Positions 52,345 through 61,061 of a stretch of DNA of 64,000 nt are shown piece by piece. The position numbers and the translations under genes are program-made. Positions within the stretch are counted from its first letter, which is position 1, and every line of letters begins with the position of its first letter. The notes under the pieces were generated by a model that did no database searches, was not told the DNA's origin, and was given only the letters and a program-made list of their open reading frames with translations. This DNA is from Dethiosulfatarculus sandiegensis (GTDB lineage: Bacteria; Desulfobacterota; Desulfarculia; Desulfarculales; Desulfarculaceae): assembly GCF_000931935.2 (NCBI RefSeq), contig NZ_AZAC01000045.1, positions 48,165 through 112,164 of the forward strand, in the 5' to 3' direction.

Positions 52345-52896
52345 ATGGATATGGCTGATATACTGAATTCGAAATTATTTTTGGGCCAGGAGTTCCTGAC
52401 CTGGCTGTGGTATCTGTGCGAGGAACAGGGGTCTGTGGTCTTGGAAGACGGCCGCGAGGTTACTTTGTTCATGGATGAGCTTTTGGTCTTGGGCCCCGCC
52501 CAGGGCCAGGACGGCAACCGGGTGACTGTAAGGGGAAAGGAAGCTTCCCTGGCTGAGGCCAAGGAAGGGCTCAAGACCGGCAAGCTGGTGGAAAAGATGC
52601 GCCTGGGCATGATCTTGGGCACTGATGAGTTCTTTTTCACCCTCACGGCCAGCGATCTGGCCGTAAGCTCGCTCAAGACTCCACCGAGCCCTCCGGGTGA
52701 AAGCAACCAGGATATGGACGGCCAGCGCCTGGAGCGGATTTACCTTATCGACCAGGTGGTAAGCGTGATTGATGAGTTGTTCGGCTTCTTTTTGGGTGCC
52801 AGGCTGGAGGATGAAAACGGCGGCGAGCTGTGGCAGGGCGTGATCGCCTGGGCAAATCCCCAAGAACCCGCTCAAAAAGCCCCTGCCGCCGACTGA
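52345..52896 (+). CDS. rdgC: RdgC-like protein, C-terminal part
   Basis: A 183-residue protein that aligns by eye with the C-terminal third of E. coli RdgC: RVTVRGKEASLAEAKEGLKTGKLVEKMRL matches its segment beginning VIRAKKQDL, and the following beta strand FFFTLTASDLAVSSLKTP matches the QFVMCDDGSLKRLKF region. It has an additional N-terminal helix, FLGQEFLTWLWYLCEEQG. The preceding gene, four bases upstream, encodes the N-terminal part, so the two products probably assemble into one RdgC-like ring. The translation is presumably coupled. Confidence 0.7.
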   Translation: MDMADILNSKLFLGQEFLTWLWYLCEEQGSVVLEDGREVTLFMDELLVLGPAQGQDGNRVTVRGKEASLAEAKEGLKTGKLVEKMRLGMILGTDEFFFTLTASDLAVSSLKTPPSPPGESNQDMDGQRLERIYLIDQVVSVIDELFGFFLGARLEDENGGELWQGVIAWANPQEPAQKAPAAD

Positions 52897-52950
52897 CTCT
52901 TGGGAGCGGTTTTCCCTCTACTTATTTAGAATTTGGCGGGAGAATAAGAA

Positions 52951-53277
52951 ATGCCTTCACCAAGCCGTATGTTTGCCTTGCTTGTCTTGAGTGTGGTGGT
53001 CTCCCTGGCCCTGGTCCTTTTGATCACTTCCAGGTACATGGAAAACATGACCCAGGCCGAAGTCGCCGTGCGTTGGGCCGCTTTAGTGGTTCAGCAGGAT
53101 TATTTCGCAGTCTGGGTAAAGGATATACTGGGGCCGGTTCCCCCGTCCTGGGCCCAGCGGCTTTCCGTGGTGTGGTATCAGGCCCAGCCCCAGACCTGGT
53201 GGTGGCTGCCTTTGGTCTTTATTGCCACCCGCAGCCTGGTTATAAGGGGAGTCCGCCGCCGTTCGGACCGCATGTAG
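52951..53277 (+). CDS. Uncharacterised 108-residue membrane protein
   Basis: A small inner-membrane protein with one N-terminal membrane helix (about residues 7-26), a polar, Trp-containing middle and a second hydrophobic stretch near the C-terminus (WWWLPLVFIATRSLVI), then a basic tail. This resembles a two-helix hairpin with both ends inside. I do not recognise the family. It follows the split rdgC pair by 54 bases on the same strand and ends before a bidirectional terminator, so it may be the last gene of that transcript. Confidence 0.6.
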   Translation: MPSPSRMFALLVLSVVVSLALVLLITSRYMENMTQAEVAVRWAALVVQQDYFAVWVKDILGPVPPSWAQRLSVVWYQAQPQTWWWLPLVFIATRSLVIRGVRRRSDRM

Positions 53278-53292
53278 GTGGTTTGTAAAAGC

Positions 53293-53330
53293 AAAAAACG
53301 CCCCCGCCGGTGCAGGCAGGGGCGTTTTTT
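53293..53330. terminator. Bidirectional intrinsic terminator
   Basis: A palindromic stem AAAAAACGCCCC (53293-53304) with GGGGCGTTTTTT (53319-53330) serves both the plus-strand membrane-protein gene and the minus-strand gene ending at 53348. Confidence 0.85.
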
Positions 53331-53347
53331 ATTTATACGGCTTGTTT

Positions 53348-53773
53348 TCAGTCTTTTTTGGAAGACTTCCAGGCCTCTGTGATGCGTTCTTTTAGGTAGG
53401 GGGTCATGTCAGGCTCATCACCCTCCAAGTCAAAGCAATAGCCGGTTTCATTGAACAGGCCTTCGGGAATCTCGTCGCCCAGCTCGTCAGGGTCTTTAAT
53501 TTCCTCGCCGTAAAAGCAGACAGACAAAAAGCGCTGTCCCTCAAAGGAGACGGTGTCGATCATCACCATGACCGGCCTGTCGCGCCCTTCTCTGGGCTCC
53601 AAAGGATTAAAGCGCAGGGAATCGCTGACACCGGGGCGGCAGACATACTCGCCCTTAAGGCCTTCCAAGGTCTCGGCGTGGCTTTTTAGCTCCAAAAGGG
53701 CTTGTTTGATGTTTTCCTGATCCTTGGGCCAGGCGTTTATGAACTCGTCAAAACCATCGTAGCTGTGATTCAT
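53348..53773 (-). CDS. Uncharacterised 141-residue acidic protein
   Basis: A cytoplasmic, acidic protein with an AAGGAG site five bases before ATG 53773. The N-terminal half is helical (FDEFINAWPKDQENIKQALLELKSH), followed by strands around RPVMVMIDTVSFEGQRFLSVCFYGEEI and an acidic tail ending in DMTPYLKERITEAWKSSKKD. I do not recognise a named family. It has its own terminator and no evident partners. Confidence 0.7.
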   Translation of the reverse strand: MNHSYDGFDEFINAWPKDQENIKQALLELKSHAETLEGLKGEYVCRPGVSDSLRFNPLEPREGRDRPVMVMIDTVSFEGQRFLSVCFYGEEIKDPDELGDEIPEGLFNETGYCFDLEGDEPDMTPYLKERITEAWKSSKKD

Positions 53774-53911
53774 GGACACTCCTTGAGCACGGGTCGTTTA
53801 AGCTTGTGGCCCATGTCTTTGTGGGTGAGTGTAAAAAAGCCTTACAAAACAGACAAAAGATACCACAGCCCGTATAATCACTCAATCTTAACCGGGGTTT
53901 CTATTCATATA

Positions 53912-53949
53912 TAAAAAGGGCCTTTCCCCCCTTTCGGAGAGAAAGGCCC
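53912..53949 (-). terminator. Intrinsic terminator after the second aminotransferase
   Basis: A 9-bp stem (53918-53926 with 53941-53949) is followed on the minus strand by TTTTTATAT. It lies 31 bases beyond the aminotransferase stop. Confidence 0.8.
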
Positions 53950-53980
53950 CAGGCAAAAGAGAGGGCAAGCCCGCCTTGAA

Positions 53981-55162
53981 TCAGGCCTTGAAATCCTTTA
54001 AGGCCTTGGCAAAGCCGGGCAAAGAAGCTTCGATAGTGCTTTCAGGCACAGCATAGGAAATGCGGAAATGTCCCGCCCTTCCAAAACCGGTGCCCGGCAC
54101 CACGATGATGCGCTGGTCCTTAAGGGCCATGGCAAAGGCCACATCATCTTTGGTCGGGGTTTTGGGGAAGATATAGAATGCGCCTTGGGGCATGGCGAAT
54201 TCATAACCTGCCTCAATCAAGGCTTTGGTCAGCATGTTTTTGCGTTTTTCATAGCGGGCCACATCCACGCTGACGCCTTGCAGGCGTCCCACGGCCAGCT
54301 GGGAAAGGCTGGGGGCGTTTACAAAGCCCAGAATACGGGTGGCCACGCTCATTCCCTTGATGATCAGGTCCGCGTCTTCGCAAACCGGGTTAACCGCCCC
54401 AAAACCGATACGCTCACCGGCCAGGGAGAGGTCCTTGGAGTAAGAGCTGACCACAATAGTGTGGTCATAGGCCCTGAAGACCGAAGGCACGGAAAGACCG
54501 TCATAGATGATCTTGCGGTAGGGTTCGTCGCTGACCAGATAGATGCGTTTATCAAACTCCGCGCTTTTCCTGTCCAGGATTTCACCGAGTTTTTTCAGGT
54601 CTTCGGCCGGATAAACCACACCGGTGGGGTTGTGAGGCGAGTTGATAATCACCATGCGGGTGCGCTCGTTAACTGCCTTTTCCATGGCGTCCAGATCGAG
54701 CTGGAAGTCCTCTTTGCTGTCCACGGGGGCAAGGACCCCGCCATGGTTGGAGACATAGGCCACGTATTCCGAGAAATAGGGGTTGGGGGTCATGACTTCG
54801 TCGCCCTGATTCAACAGCACCTTGCAAAGGCAGTTGAGCACGCCGGCAGCTCCGGTGCCCATGACGATATGCTCACCTGTGAGCTTAACTTCCTGCTCTT
54901 CACTCACAAAACCAGCCACAGACTCCCTGACCTGGGGCCAACCCGGGTTGGGCATGTAACCGTGCGGGGTGTTTATATCCGCGGCCAGTTCCTTCAAGGC
55001 CTCAAGGTATTCGGAAGGAGGCGGCAGGTCCGGGTTGCCCAGGGAAAAATCATAGACATTTTCAGGCCCGTATTTTTCCTTGAGCTTGAGTCCTTCCTCA
55101 TACATGACCCGGATCCAGGATTGTTTACCCATGAGTTCGACCATTTGATCGGAGATAGGCAT
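53981..55162 (-). CDS. PLP-dependent aminotransferase (class I, AspC/PatA-like)
   Basis: A 393-residue aminotransferase. Fold-type I motifs are in place: YGPENVYDFSLGNPDLPPP and HGYMPNPGWPQVRESVAGF near the N-terminus, INSPHNPTGVVYP (PLP-ring Asn), LVSDEPYRKIIYDG, and SSYSKDLSLAGERIGFGAV with the Schiff-base lysine. The arginine for substrate carboxylate binding is in FRISYAVPE near the end. This pattern fits aminotransferases for aspartate, alanine or aromatic amino acids; no neighbour fixes the substrate. It is monocistronic. Confidence 0.93.
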   Translation of the reverse strand: MPISDQMVELMGKQSWIRVMYEEGLKLKEKYGPENVYDFSLGNPDLPPPSEYLEALKELAADINTPHGYMPNPGWPQVRESVAGFVSEEQEVKLTGEHIVMGTGAAGVLNCLCKVLLNQGDEVMTPNPYFSEYVAYVSNHGGVLAPVDSKEDFQLDLDAMEKAVNERTRMVIINSPHNPTGVVYPAEDLKKLGEILDRKSAEFDKRIYLVSDEPYRKIIYDGLSVPSVFRAYDHTIVVSSYSKDLSLAGERIGFGAVNPVCEDADLIIKGMSVATRILGFVNAPSLSQLAVGRLQGVSVDVARYEKRKNMLTKALIEAGYEFAMPQGAFYIFPKTPTKDDVAFAMALKDQRIIVVPGTGFGRAGHFRISYAVPESTIEASLPGFAKALKDFKA

Positions 55163-55230
55163 GTTATTTTCCTTTCTCAGTTTTATTGGAGGCGGTCCGG
55201 AGTATCCCCCCTAACGGCCAGCCCTTAAAT

Positions 55231-55273
55231 AAAAAAAGGCGTCCCCTTTTTGCCAAGACAAAAAGGGGACGCC
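55231..55273 (-). terminator. Intrinsic terminator of the tct operon
   Basis: A perfect 15-bp stem (55238-55252 with 55259-55273) is followed on the minus strand by seven T. It lies about 55 bases beyond the tctA stop. Confidence 0.9.
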
Positions 55274-55327
55274 GGTGTTTCCGTTTTTTGAAAGGGCCTG
55301 GATAAGGCCCGTAAGACGGAATTGAGG

Positions 55328-56836
55328 TCAGGCCCCCACTTCCGCTTTTTTCCCACGGCGATCACGCATGCGATCCTTCACCAAGGGGATGAAAATGGTG
55401 GCCGCGGTCAGAATAAGTATAAAGACGGTAATGGGGCGTTCAAAGAATATAAGCGGGCTTCCGTCGCCCAGGCTTAAGCTCTCCCTTAATCTGCCTTCCA
55501 ATATTTCGCCCAATACAATACCCACAACCAGGTTCACCACAGGCCATTTAAGCCTTAACAGAATGTATCCCAAGACTCCCATTACAATGGCCACGCCTGC
55601 ATCAAAGACCCTGGTGTTCATGGCATAGATGCCGACCAGGGAAACGCACATGATCACCACCGCCAAAAGTTTGGTCGGAATCTTGACGATCATGGAAAAG
55701 GGCTTGAGCCACAGTGCCAACATCACAAAAGATACCACATTGATGAGGAACATGGATACATAAAGTGAGTTGATCAGAACAGGCTCTTTGACCAGAAGCA
55801 AAGGCCCGGGATAAATGCCGTTAATGGTAAAGACACCCAGGAGAACGGCGCTTAGGGCGTCGCCCGGAATACCTAAGGTGAGCAGCGGAATCATGGCTCC
55901 GGCTGGAACCGCATTGTTTCCGGCTTCAGAGGCAATGCAGCCTTCCGGCGTGCCCTTACCGAATTTTTCAGGTTTTTTTGATAATTTCTTAGCTGTGTCA
56001 TAGGAAATGAACGAGGCCAGAATGGAACCCGCTCCAGGCAAAAGGCCGAGGAAGGTGCCGATAACGCCTGAACGGACAAGAGTGGCCCAGTATTTGATGC
56101 CGACAATAAGTTTACTGAAGTCCAGGGTGTTCCTGGAAAGGTTCATGGTGTCGGTCTGAAGGATTTTACGCTCAACCAAAAGCAGAGTCTGGCCGATGCC
56201 GAACAAGCCCAGACAAACAGGGGCTATGGCAAGGCCGTTTTGCATACCCAGGGTGCCAAAACAAAAACGAGGGCACAGGGTGGGGCCGTCGATGCCGACC
56301 GTGGCAAACAAAAGGCCCAGTCCCAGCAGCAGAACACCCTGCATGAGACGTTCCCGATAGGCCATCACCACCAGCACCACGCCAAACAAACCTGCGGCAA
56401 AATATTCAGGGGGCCCGAAACTGGCTGCCACATGGGCCAGCATGGGGGCCAGGAAGACCAGGATAATAACACTGATAACTCCGCCGCCAAAAGAGCCGAC
56501 CAAGGCGGCGCTCAAGGCGGTCTGGGCCTCACCCTTTTGGGTCAGCGGAAAGCCGTCAAAACTGGTAACCAGAGAAGAGGGCACGCCCGGGGTGCGCATC
56601 AGCACCGCAGGCACCGCGCCTCCAAAATAGCCTCCGCAGAAAACGCCCAATAAAAGGGAAAGGGCGATATCCGGCGGCAAGGCAAAGGTAAAAGGCAGAA
56701 GCACCACCATTCCCACCATGGGACCAAGGCCGGGCAGAATGCCCACTATGATTCCTATCAGAGCTCCAAAGGAGAGAGACAGGATGTTGGCCAAGGATAG
56801 TGCGGTTTGCAAGCCTTCAAAAAAGTGAGCAAACAT
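55328..56836 (-). CDS. tctA: Tripartite tricarboxylate transporter large subunit TctA
   Basis: A 502-residue inner-membrane protein with about twelve helices, the large permease of a tripartite tricarboxylate (TTT) transporter. Family hallmarks are the N-terminal GALIGIIVGILPGLGPMVGMVVLLP, GVFCGGYFGGAVPAVLMRTPGVPSS, and in the second half GLLPGAGSILASFISYDTAKK and AMIPLLTLGIPGDALSAVLLG. The small subunit gene tctB lies two bases upstream and the receptor gene tctC before it. The substrate is a carboxylate, not further defined. Confidence 0.96.
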   Translation of the reverse strand: MFAHFFEGLQTALSLANILSLSFGALIGIIVGILPGLGPMVGMVVLLPFTFALPPDIALSLLLGVFCGGYFGGAVPAVLMRTPGVPSSLVTSFDGFPLTQKGEAQTALSAALVGSFGGGVISVIILVFLAPMLAHVAASFGPPEYFAAGLFGVVLVVMAYRERLMQGVLLLGLGLLFATVGIDGPTLCPRFCFGTLGMQNGLAIAPVCLGLFGIGQTLLLVERKILQTDTMNLSRNTLDFSKLIVGIKYWATLVRSGVIGTFLGLLPGAGSILASFISYDTAKKLSKKPEKFGKGTPEGCIASEAGNNAVPAGAMIPLLTLGIPGDALSAVLLGVFTINGIYPGPLLLVKEPVLINSLYVSMFLINVVSFVMLALWLKPFSMIVKIPTKLLAVVIMCVSLVGIYAMNTRVFDAGVAIVMGVLGYILLRLKWPVVNLVVGIVLGEILEGRLRESLSLGDGSPLIFFERPITVFILILTAATIFIPLVKDRMRDRRGKKAEVGA

Positions 56837-56838
56837 TT

Positions 56839-57336
56839 CTATTCAACACCAATCCAGTCCATCACCAGTGGAGTGGGGAAGTAGATGTCCAGGAAGTATA
56901 CGAACATCACGTACATGACACCCATCACCACTAAAGGCAATACAAACAGTTTCAAGGGAGTGCGTTGCCCCAGGTAATAAAGTGCCCCCATGAGGAACAT
57001 TACCGAGGATACCTCAAGACCGATCAGCACCATGCCCCACAGATAGGCAATGAGCATGCAAAGCACCACAATGGTCTTGTAAGGGATTCCGCCTCCGTCC
57101 AAATGCCAGGTGGCGCCTTTGGGCGGCTTTGCCAGACGGTAAAAAGCAGGCAGGCTGGAGGCTATCATCATGCACAAAACGATCAGGGGAAAGATCAGGG
57201 GGCCTTTGTAAAACGGGTCCGGCCCTGAGGTGTCCACCTGCCAGGGAACGCTTATGAGCAGTATGACTGCCAGAGCGCCAATGCCTGCGGCACACAGATC
57301 ATGCGTGCGGCTTTTAGATTCTTCGGCGTTGGCCAA
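56839..57336 (-). CDS. tctB: Tripartite tricarboxylate transporter small subunit TctB
   Basis: A 165-residue membrane protein with four predicted helices, the small subunit of the TTT transporter. It matches TctB in length, in the position between tctC and tctA and in features such as DPFYKGPLIFPLIVLCMMIAS after the first helix and YYLGQRTPLKLFVLPLVVMGVMYVMFVYFLDI at the end. The family is poorly conserved, so the order of the operon is the better argument. Its stop is two bases before the tctA start. Confidence 0.9.
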   Translation of the reverse strand: MANAEESKSRTHDLCAAGIGALAVILLISVPWQVDTSGPDPFYKGPLIFPLIVLCMMIASSLPAFYRLAKPPKGATWHLDGGGIPYKTIVVLCMLIAYLWGMVLIGLEVSSVMFLMGALYYLGQRTPLKLFVLPLVVMGVMYVMFVYFLDIYFPTPLVMDWIGVE

Positions 57337-57355
57337 TTCAGGCTCCTTTATACAG

Positions 57356-57397
57356 AAAAACGCCGGAAGAGCTTCTATTGCTCCCCGGCGTTTTTTT
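57356..57397 (-). terminator. Terminator-like hairpin between tctC and tctB
   Basis: AAAAACGCCGG (57356-57366) pairs with CCGGCGTTTTT (57385-57395), with additional T beyond. It lies within the operon, 11 bases after the tctC stop. Partial termination here would give more receptor than membrane subunits. Confidence 0.75.
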
Positions 57398-57407
57398 CAG
57401 CTGTTAT

Positions 57408-58364
57408 TTACTTGATAACACCCAGTTGCTTCATGATCTGACCAAAGTTGGCCAACTCGCTGTCCATCTGCTTGCGGGCGGCTTTGGCATCGGTGGGATG
57501 GGAAACGCTGCCGATTTTCTTGATGGTGTCTTGCACGTCAGGCCTTTTCATGACCTTGAAGAAGACCTCGGAGAGCTTGTTGGCCCTGTCGTCAGCGGTC
57601 TTGGCAGGCACGAACATGCCGAACCAGATCGAGTAGGGATCACCAAAACCCTGCTCCTTGACGGTGGGGGTGTCAGGGTAGTTGGGCAGGCGCTCGGGCA
57701 ACATGCAGGCCAGCAGTTTCAGCTTGCCGGCATCCAGGTAGTCTTTAAGGCCGGTCACGGAGAAGGTGATCACATCAGCGTCGCCTTTGGTGACCAGAAG
57801 GGCATTCAGCTTGCGGTAAGCGGTTTCTTTCCACTTGAAGCCGCCTATCTGGGCGGCCTTCATGGCAATCAGGGTCGGCACTGCGCCCAGGCCCCAGTGA
57901 GCCAGTTTAAGCTCATGGGTCTTGGCATACTCGGCCAGCTCCTTCAGGTTGTTGTAAGGAGCATCGGCGCGGCAGGCCAGCACAAAGGGAGAGGACCAGA
58001 CCAGTCCCAGAGGCTTGAAGTCCTGGTTTTTATAAGGAGTCTTGCCGCGCAGAACCTGGGTGATCATGGGGCCAATGGAGATCAGGCCCAAGGTGTAGCC
58101 GTCGGGGCGGGCCTGGGCCACCTTGTGGGCGCCCAACACACCGCCGCCACCGGGCTGGTTGATGACTTTAACCGGAACGCCCAACTCCTTGGACATATGG
58201 GGAGCCATGGCGGTGAGGATCATGGTGGAGGGGTCATTGGCCGCAGGCCAGGGAACCACGATCTGAATGGGTTTGGAAGGCCATTTAGCCAAAGCTGAGC
58301 CGGGAGCCGCGAAGACCACGGCCAGGGCCAGGGCCAGGGCGATGAAAAGCGCTTTCTTTGCCAT
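57408..58364 (-). CDS. tctC: Tripartite tricarboxylate transporter receptor TctC
   Basis: A 318-residue periplasmic binding protein of the TctC/Bug family. A signal peptide ends after ALA near residue 26. The family motifs are KPIQIVVPWPAANDPSTMI near the N-terminus, INQPGGGGVLGAHKVAQARPDGYTLG in the first lobe and the second-lobe stretch RLPNYPDTPTVKEQGF. It is the first gene of tctCBA and is divergent from a GntR/FadR-type regulator. The substrate is a carboxylic acid. Confidence 0.95.
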   Translation of the reverse strand: MAKKALFIALALALAVVFAAPGSALAKWPSKPIQIVVPWPAANDPSTMILTAMAPHMSKELGVPVKVINQPGGGGVLGAHKVAQARPDGYTLGLISIGPMITQVLRGKTPYKNQDFKPLGLVWSSPFVLACRADAPYNNLKELAEYAKTHELKLAHWGLGAVPTLIAMKAAQIGGFKWKETAYRKLNALLVTKGDADVITFSVTGLKDYLDAGKLKLLACMLPERLPNYPDTPTVKEQGFGDPYSIWFGMFVPAKTADDRANKLSEVFFKVMKRPDVQDTIKKIGSVSHPTDAKAARKQMDSELANFGQIMKQLGVIK

Positions 58365-58694
58365 CGGTACCTCTCTTTGTGAATTCTGTAATTTGGTTGC
58401 CCAAGTTAAAGGCCTTTAATTATTATCCTTTTTAAAAAAGGAAACCTTTACTTTAAGCAGCTCCCCATGATTGCCCCAAAGTGGAGTCTGCTTTTATCCA
58501 GGCGGGACCATTAAAGAAAAACAACTGGGCCATCTTTTGACGGCCGGTTAAAACCCCTTCGGACACCACGTCCGGCAGGGTTGACCTTTACGGCATAACG
58601 TTATATGTTAGACCAAGAATATGTCAAGGGCTTTTATGAATTGAAAAGGTAACATTTGTATATATAGGCCGGGCGAAATCCCAATAGGAGCACA
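58365..58694. other. Divergent control region between tctC and the GntR gene
   Basis: About 330 non-coding bases. Near 58600 the sequence TGTTAGACCA (within 58605-58620) is an imperfect palindrome of the type bound by FadR-like regulators (T-G-N-T...A-N-C-A). Downstream of it is an AT-rich stretch (58640-58670) that may hold the regulator promoter. I cannot define the tctC promoter. No coding sequence seen. Confidence 0.4.
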
Positions 58695-59453
58695 ATGATT
58701 CAGGTTAGGGAGTTTAAACCTATCAAGACCACCCGGATCTCCGACGAGGTGCTGGCGCAGATTAAAGATGCGATCCTGACCGGGCGGTTTAAACCCGGGG
58801 AAAAGCTTCCTTCTGAAAGGGAGCTGATCGAGTCGTTCAATGTGAGCCGGGCAGTGATCAGAGAAGCGGTGAGAAGCCTTGAACTTACCGGATTCGTTAC
58901 TGTGCGCCAGGGTCCTACCGGAGGCGCTTTTGTCAACGACCTTAACCTTGATCGAGTCTCCAGCGCCTATCTGGATCTTTTTAACGCCGGCAAATTTTCC
59001 ATGGAAGAACTCACCCAGGTGCGGTTGCATCTGGAACCGGAGATCGTGCGCCTGGCCACTGCCAATATCACCCCTGCTAAATTGGCCGACCTGGAAACGG
59101 TTTATAAAAAAGAACACAATCCTACCAAACATCATTCCGCATGGGTCAGGCAGAACCTGGAGATTCATCATGCCTTGGCCGCCATCTGCGGCAACCGGTT
59201 TTACGAGGCCTTGATCAATCCGGTGCTCACCCTCACCGAGGAACTCATATGCGTGGTCAAGCCCAGCCAAATGGTGATTCATTCCCACCCGGAACACGCC
59301 AAAGTGATCAGGCTGGTGGGCCTGGGCCAGGCGGATAAAGCGGCAAAAGCCATGGCCGAGCATGTGAAAAATACTACCAGCGCCTTGGGCGACCTTGAGA
59401 GAGACTATCGCATGCGCATGGGCCTGCCCTTGCCGGATAAGCTTAAGCACTAA
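58695..59453 (+). CDS. GntR-family regulator, FadR/FCD subfamily
   Basis: A 252-residue repressor or activator. The winged helix-turn-helix is clear: LAQIKDAILTGRFKPGEKLPSERELIESFNVSRAVIREAVRSLELTGFV (about residues 20-68). The C-terminal FCD domain follows, with MEELTQVRLHLEPEIVRLA, an NLEIHHALA segment and HSHPEHAKVIRLV, giving the Asp/His metal-and-acid binding site normal for the subfamily. Such proteins sense organic acids, which fits its position opposite tctCBA. It may also affect the M20 gene, which is convergent with it. Confidence 0.94.
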   Translation: MIQVREFKPIKTTRISDEVLAQIKDAILTGRFKPGEKLPSERELIESFNVSRAVIREAVRSLELTGFVTVRQGPTGGAFVNDLNLDRVSSAYLDLFNAGKFSMEELTQVRLHLEPEIVRLATANITPAKLADLETVYKKEHNPTKHHSAWVRQNLEIHHALAAICGNRFYEALINPVLTLTEELICVVKPSQMVIHSHPEHAKVIRLVGLGQADKAAKAMAEHVKNTTSALGDLERDYRMRMGLPLPDKLKH

Positions 59454-59529
59454 TCAGTTTAAATCTAAGGGCCCGGTTTAATTACAAGTAAGCCGAAGCC
59501 CTTAGTCCAGTTTACCGTTAATTTCGTAT

Positions 59530-60699
59530 CTATCTAAGATAATCTTTAATCGCTGCTAAAAAAATCTCCAACCCAACGCCAAGGCAGTCTTCATCCAGAT
59601 CAAAGAAGGGCGAGTGCAGCGCGGGCGCGTCTTTTTGCCCGGGGCGGCTGGAGCCCAGGAACATCAAGGTGGCGGGAATCTTTTGGGCGAAAAGGGCAAA
59701 GTCCTCGGCCCCCATGGAAGGCCGCTGCCATTTGGCGTTTTCTTCACCCACCACCTTTTCAGCCAGGTTTTTCAGCCAATTGGATGTTTCGGGATCACCG
59801 ACCAAGGCGGGCATGTAGCCCAGGGTCTTGATCTCAATTTCCACCCCGCAAAGTGACTCTATGCCTTTTTTAATCTCTTCCATGCGGCGGTGCACGGTTT
59901 CCCTTATCTCCGGGTCATAGGTGCGGATGGTGCCTTCCATTTCGGCGATTTCCGGGATTATGTTTCCCACCGTGCCCGCATGCAGGGCCCCCACTGTGAC
60001 CACGGCCGAGTCAAGAGCGCCGATCGCACGGGAGACGATTCCCTGTAAAGCAGTGACAAAGTGAGCCGCCGCCAAAATCGGGTCGCGTCCCTTTTCAGGA
60101 TGCGCCCCATGGCATCCCTTGCCAGTGATGGTGATGGAGAACCGCTCGGCCGAGGCATGGTTGGCCTTTTCGCAGAATCCCACAAAACCGGCCGGATGCT
60201 GGGGGGCCACATGCAGGGCTATGATGCGGTCAGGAGGCGAAAGCTCAAGCACCCCGGCCTTGATCATATTTTCAGCGCCGGAGATTCTTTCCTCGGCGGG
60301 CTGGAAGAGCAGAAGCAGGTTGCCCTTCATGTCCTGGGCCAGGTTTTCTTCCACAATTGTTTTGGCCACGCCCAGGAGTATGGTTGTGTGAGCGTCATGG
60401 CCGCAGGCATGCATGCAGTTGTCTTTGGTTGAACGATAGGGCACATCGTTCATTTCCTTGAGGGGCAGGGCGTCTATATCCGCCCTGATGGCCAGGGTCT
60501 TGCCGGGTTGGCCGCCCTTGATAAGGACGCAGGTTCCGGTTTCAAGGCCTTCCAATTCTATTGGTTCCAGGCCCCAGGAAGAGAGCATCTCCTTGATGCG
60601 GCGAGTGGTTTCATGCTCGGAAAAAGAGATTTCAGGGTGCATGTGAAATTCGCGCCTGGTTTTGCTCAACCAACCCTGCATTGGGTGCTTTGCGGGCAT
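59530..60699 (-). CDS. M20-family amidohydrolase
   Basis: A 389-residue metal-dependent amidohydrolase of the IAA-amino-acid hydrolase/hippurate hydrolase type. Metal and catalytic motifs appear in order: CMHACGHDAHTTILLGVA, LLLFQPAEERISGAENMI (catalytic Glu), ALHVAPQHPAGFVG, GCHGAHPEKGRDPI and PSMGAEDFALFAQKIP. Enzymes of this group remove acyl groups from amino acids or open N-acyl conjugates. ATG 60699 has a GGGGAG site 11 bases upstream; an ATG at 60717 is the alternative. Cytosolic, no signal peptide. Confidence 0.94.
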   Translation of the reverse strand: MPAKHPMQGWLSKTRREFHMHPEISFSEHETTRRIKEMLSSWGLEPIELEGLETGTCVLIKGGQPGKTLAIRADIDALPLKEMNDVPYRSTKDNCMHACGHDAHTTILLGVAKTIVEENLAQDMKGNLLLLFQPAEERISGAENMIKAGVLELSPPDRIIALHVAPQHPAGFVGFCEKANHASAERFSITITGKGCHGAHPEKGRDPILAAAHFVTALQGIVSRAIGALDSAVVTVGALHAGTVGNIIPEIAEMEGTIRTYDPEIRETVHRRMEEIKKGIESLCGVEIEIKTLGYMPALVGDPETSNWLKNLAEKVVGEENAKWQRPSMGAEDFALFAQKIPATLMFLGSSRPGQKDAPALHSPFFDLDEDCLGVGLEIFLAAIKDYLR

Positions 60700-60896
60700 G
60701 TTTTCTTCTCTCCCCATGTTATGTGATAGGCTGGGTCAATCGCCCCGGCCTGGTCATTTTCAGGTTTCTCAATGTATCATAGTATCTTACAACTAAAGAC
60801 CACAGAGTCGAGGTTTTTTGATTGGTTTTCAGAAACCTGCGGCCTTTGGATAAAGGCGCGTAATGGAATTGGTGAGATTTTTGTAAGCCCAAAAAA
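60700..60896. other. Non-coding stretch before the duplicated element
   Basis: This AT-rich sequence contains no open frame of interest. A run of seven A (60891-60897) directly precedes the first copy of the duplicated element. Confidence 0.5.
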
Positions 60897-60993
60897 AGGG
60901 TTGCCTCTATATCTAAAGACAGCCCTGAACTCTACGGGCTGAGGTTATGCCCCACCACGCCGGCTGGCCGGAACGGTTGTGGGGAGCATCCCA
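60897..60993 (+). repeat. Duplicated non-coding element, copy 1
   Basis: About 97 bases that recur 165 bases downstream. A 25-base core (60937-60961) is identical in both copies, and an 11-base box GGAGCATCCCA (60983-60993) is also identical. Before the core a stem AGGGTTG (60897-60903) with CAGCCCT (60920-60926) can form. The core and box can pair through ATGCCCCAC (60947-60955) and GTGGGGAGCAT (60979-60989) with one bulged base. This looks like a structured RNA, not a coding sequence. The orientation is uncertain. Confidence 0.6.
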
Positions 60994-61061
60994 CCGATCC
61001 GACTGTTTCACTCTAGAAAATCATTTGGGACTAATCAAGCTTTTGCTAGTATCAATTGAAA

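Noticed and set aside
54068..55228. A 386-residue open frame on the plus strand
   Set aside because: It mirrors the aminotransferase gene on the other strand; its His/Gly/Gln-rich composition is typical of antisense frames and no family motif is seen.
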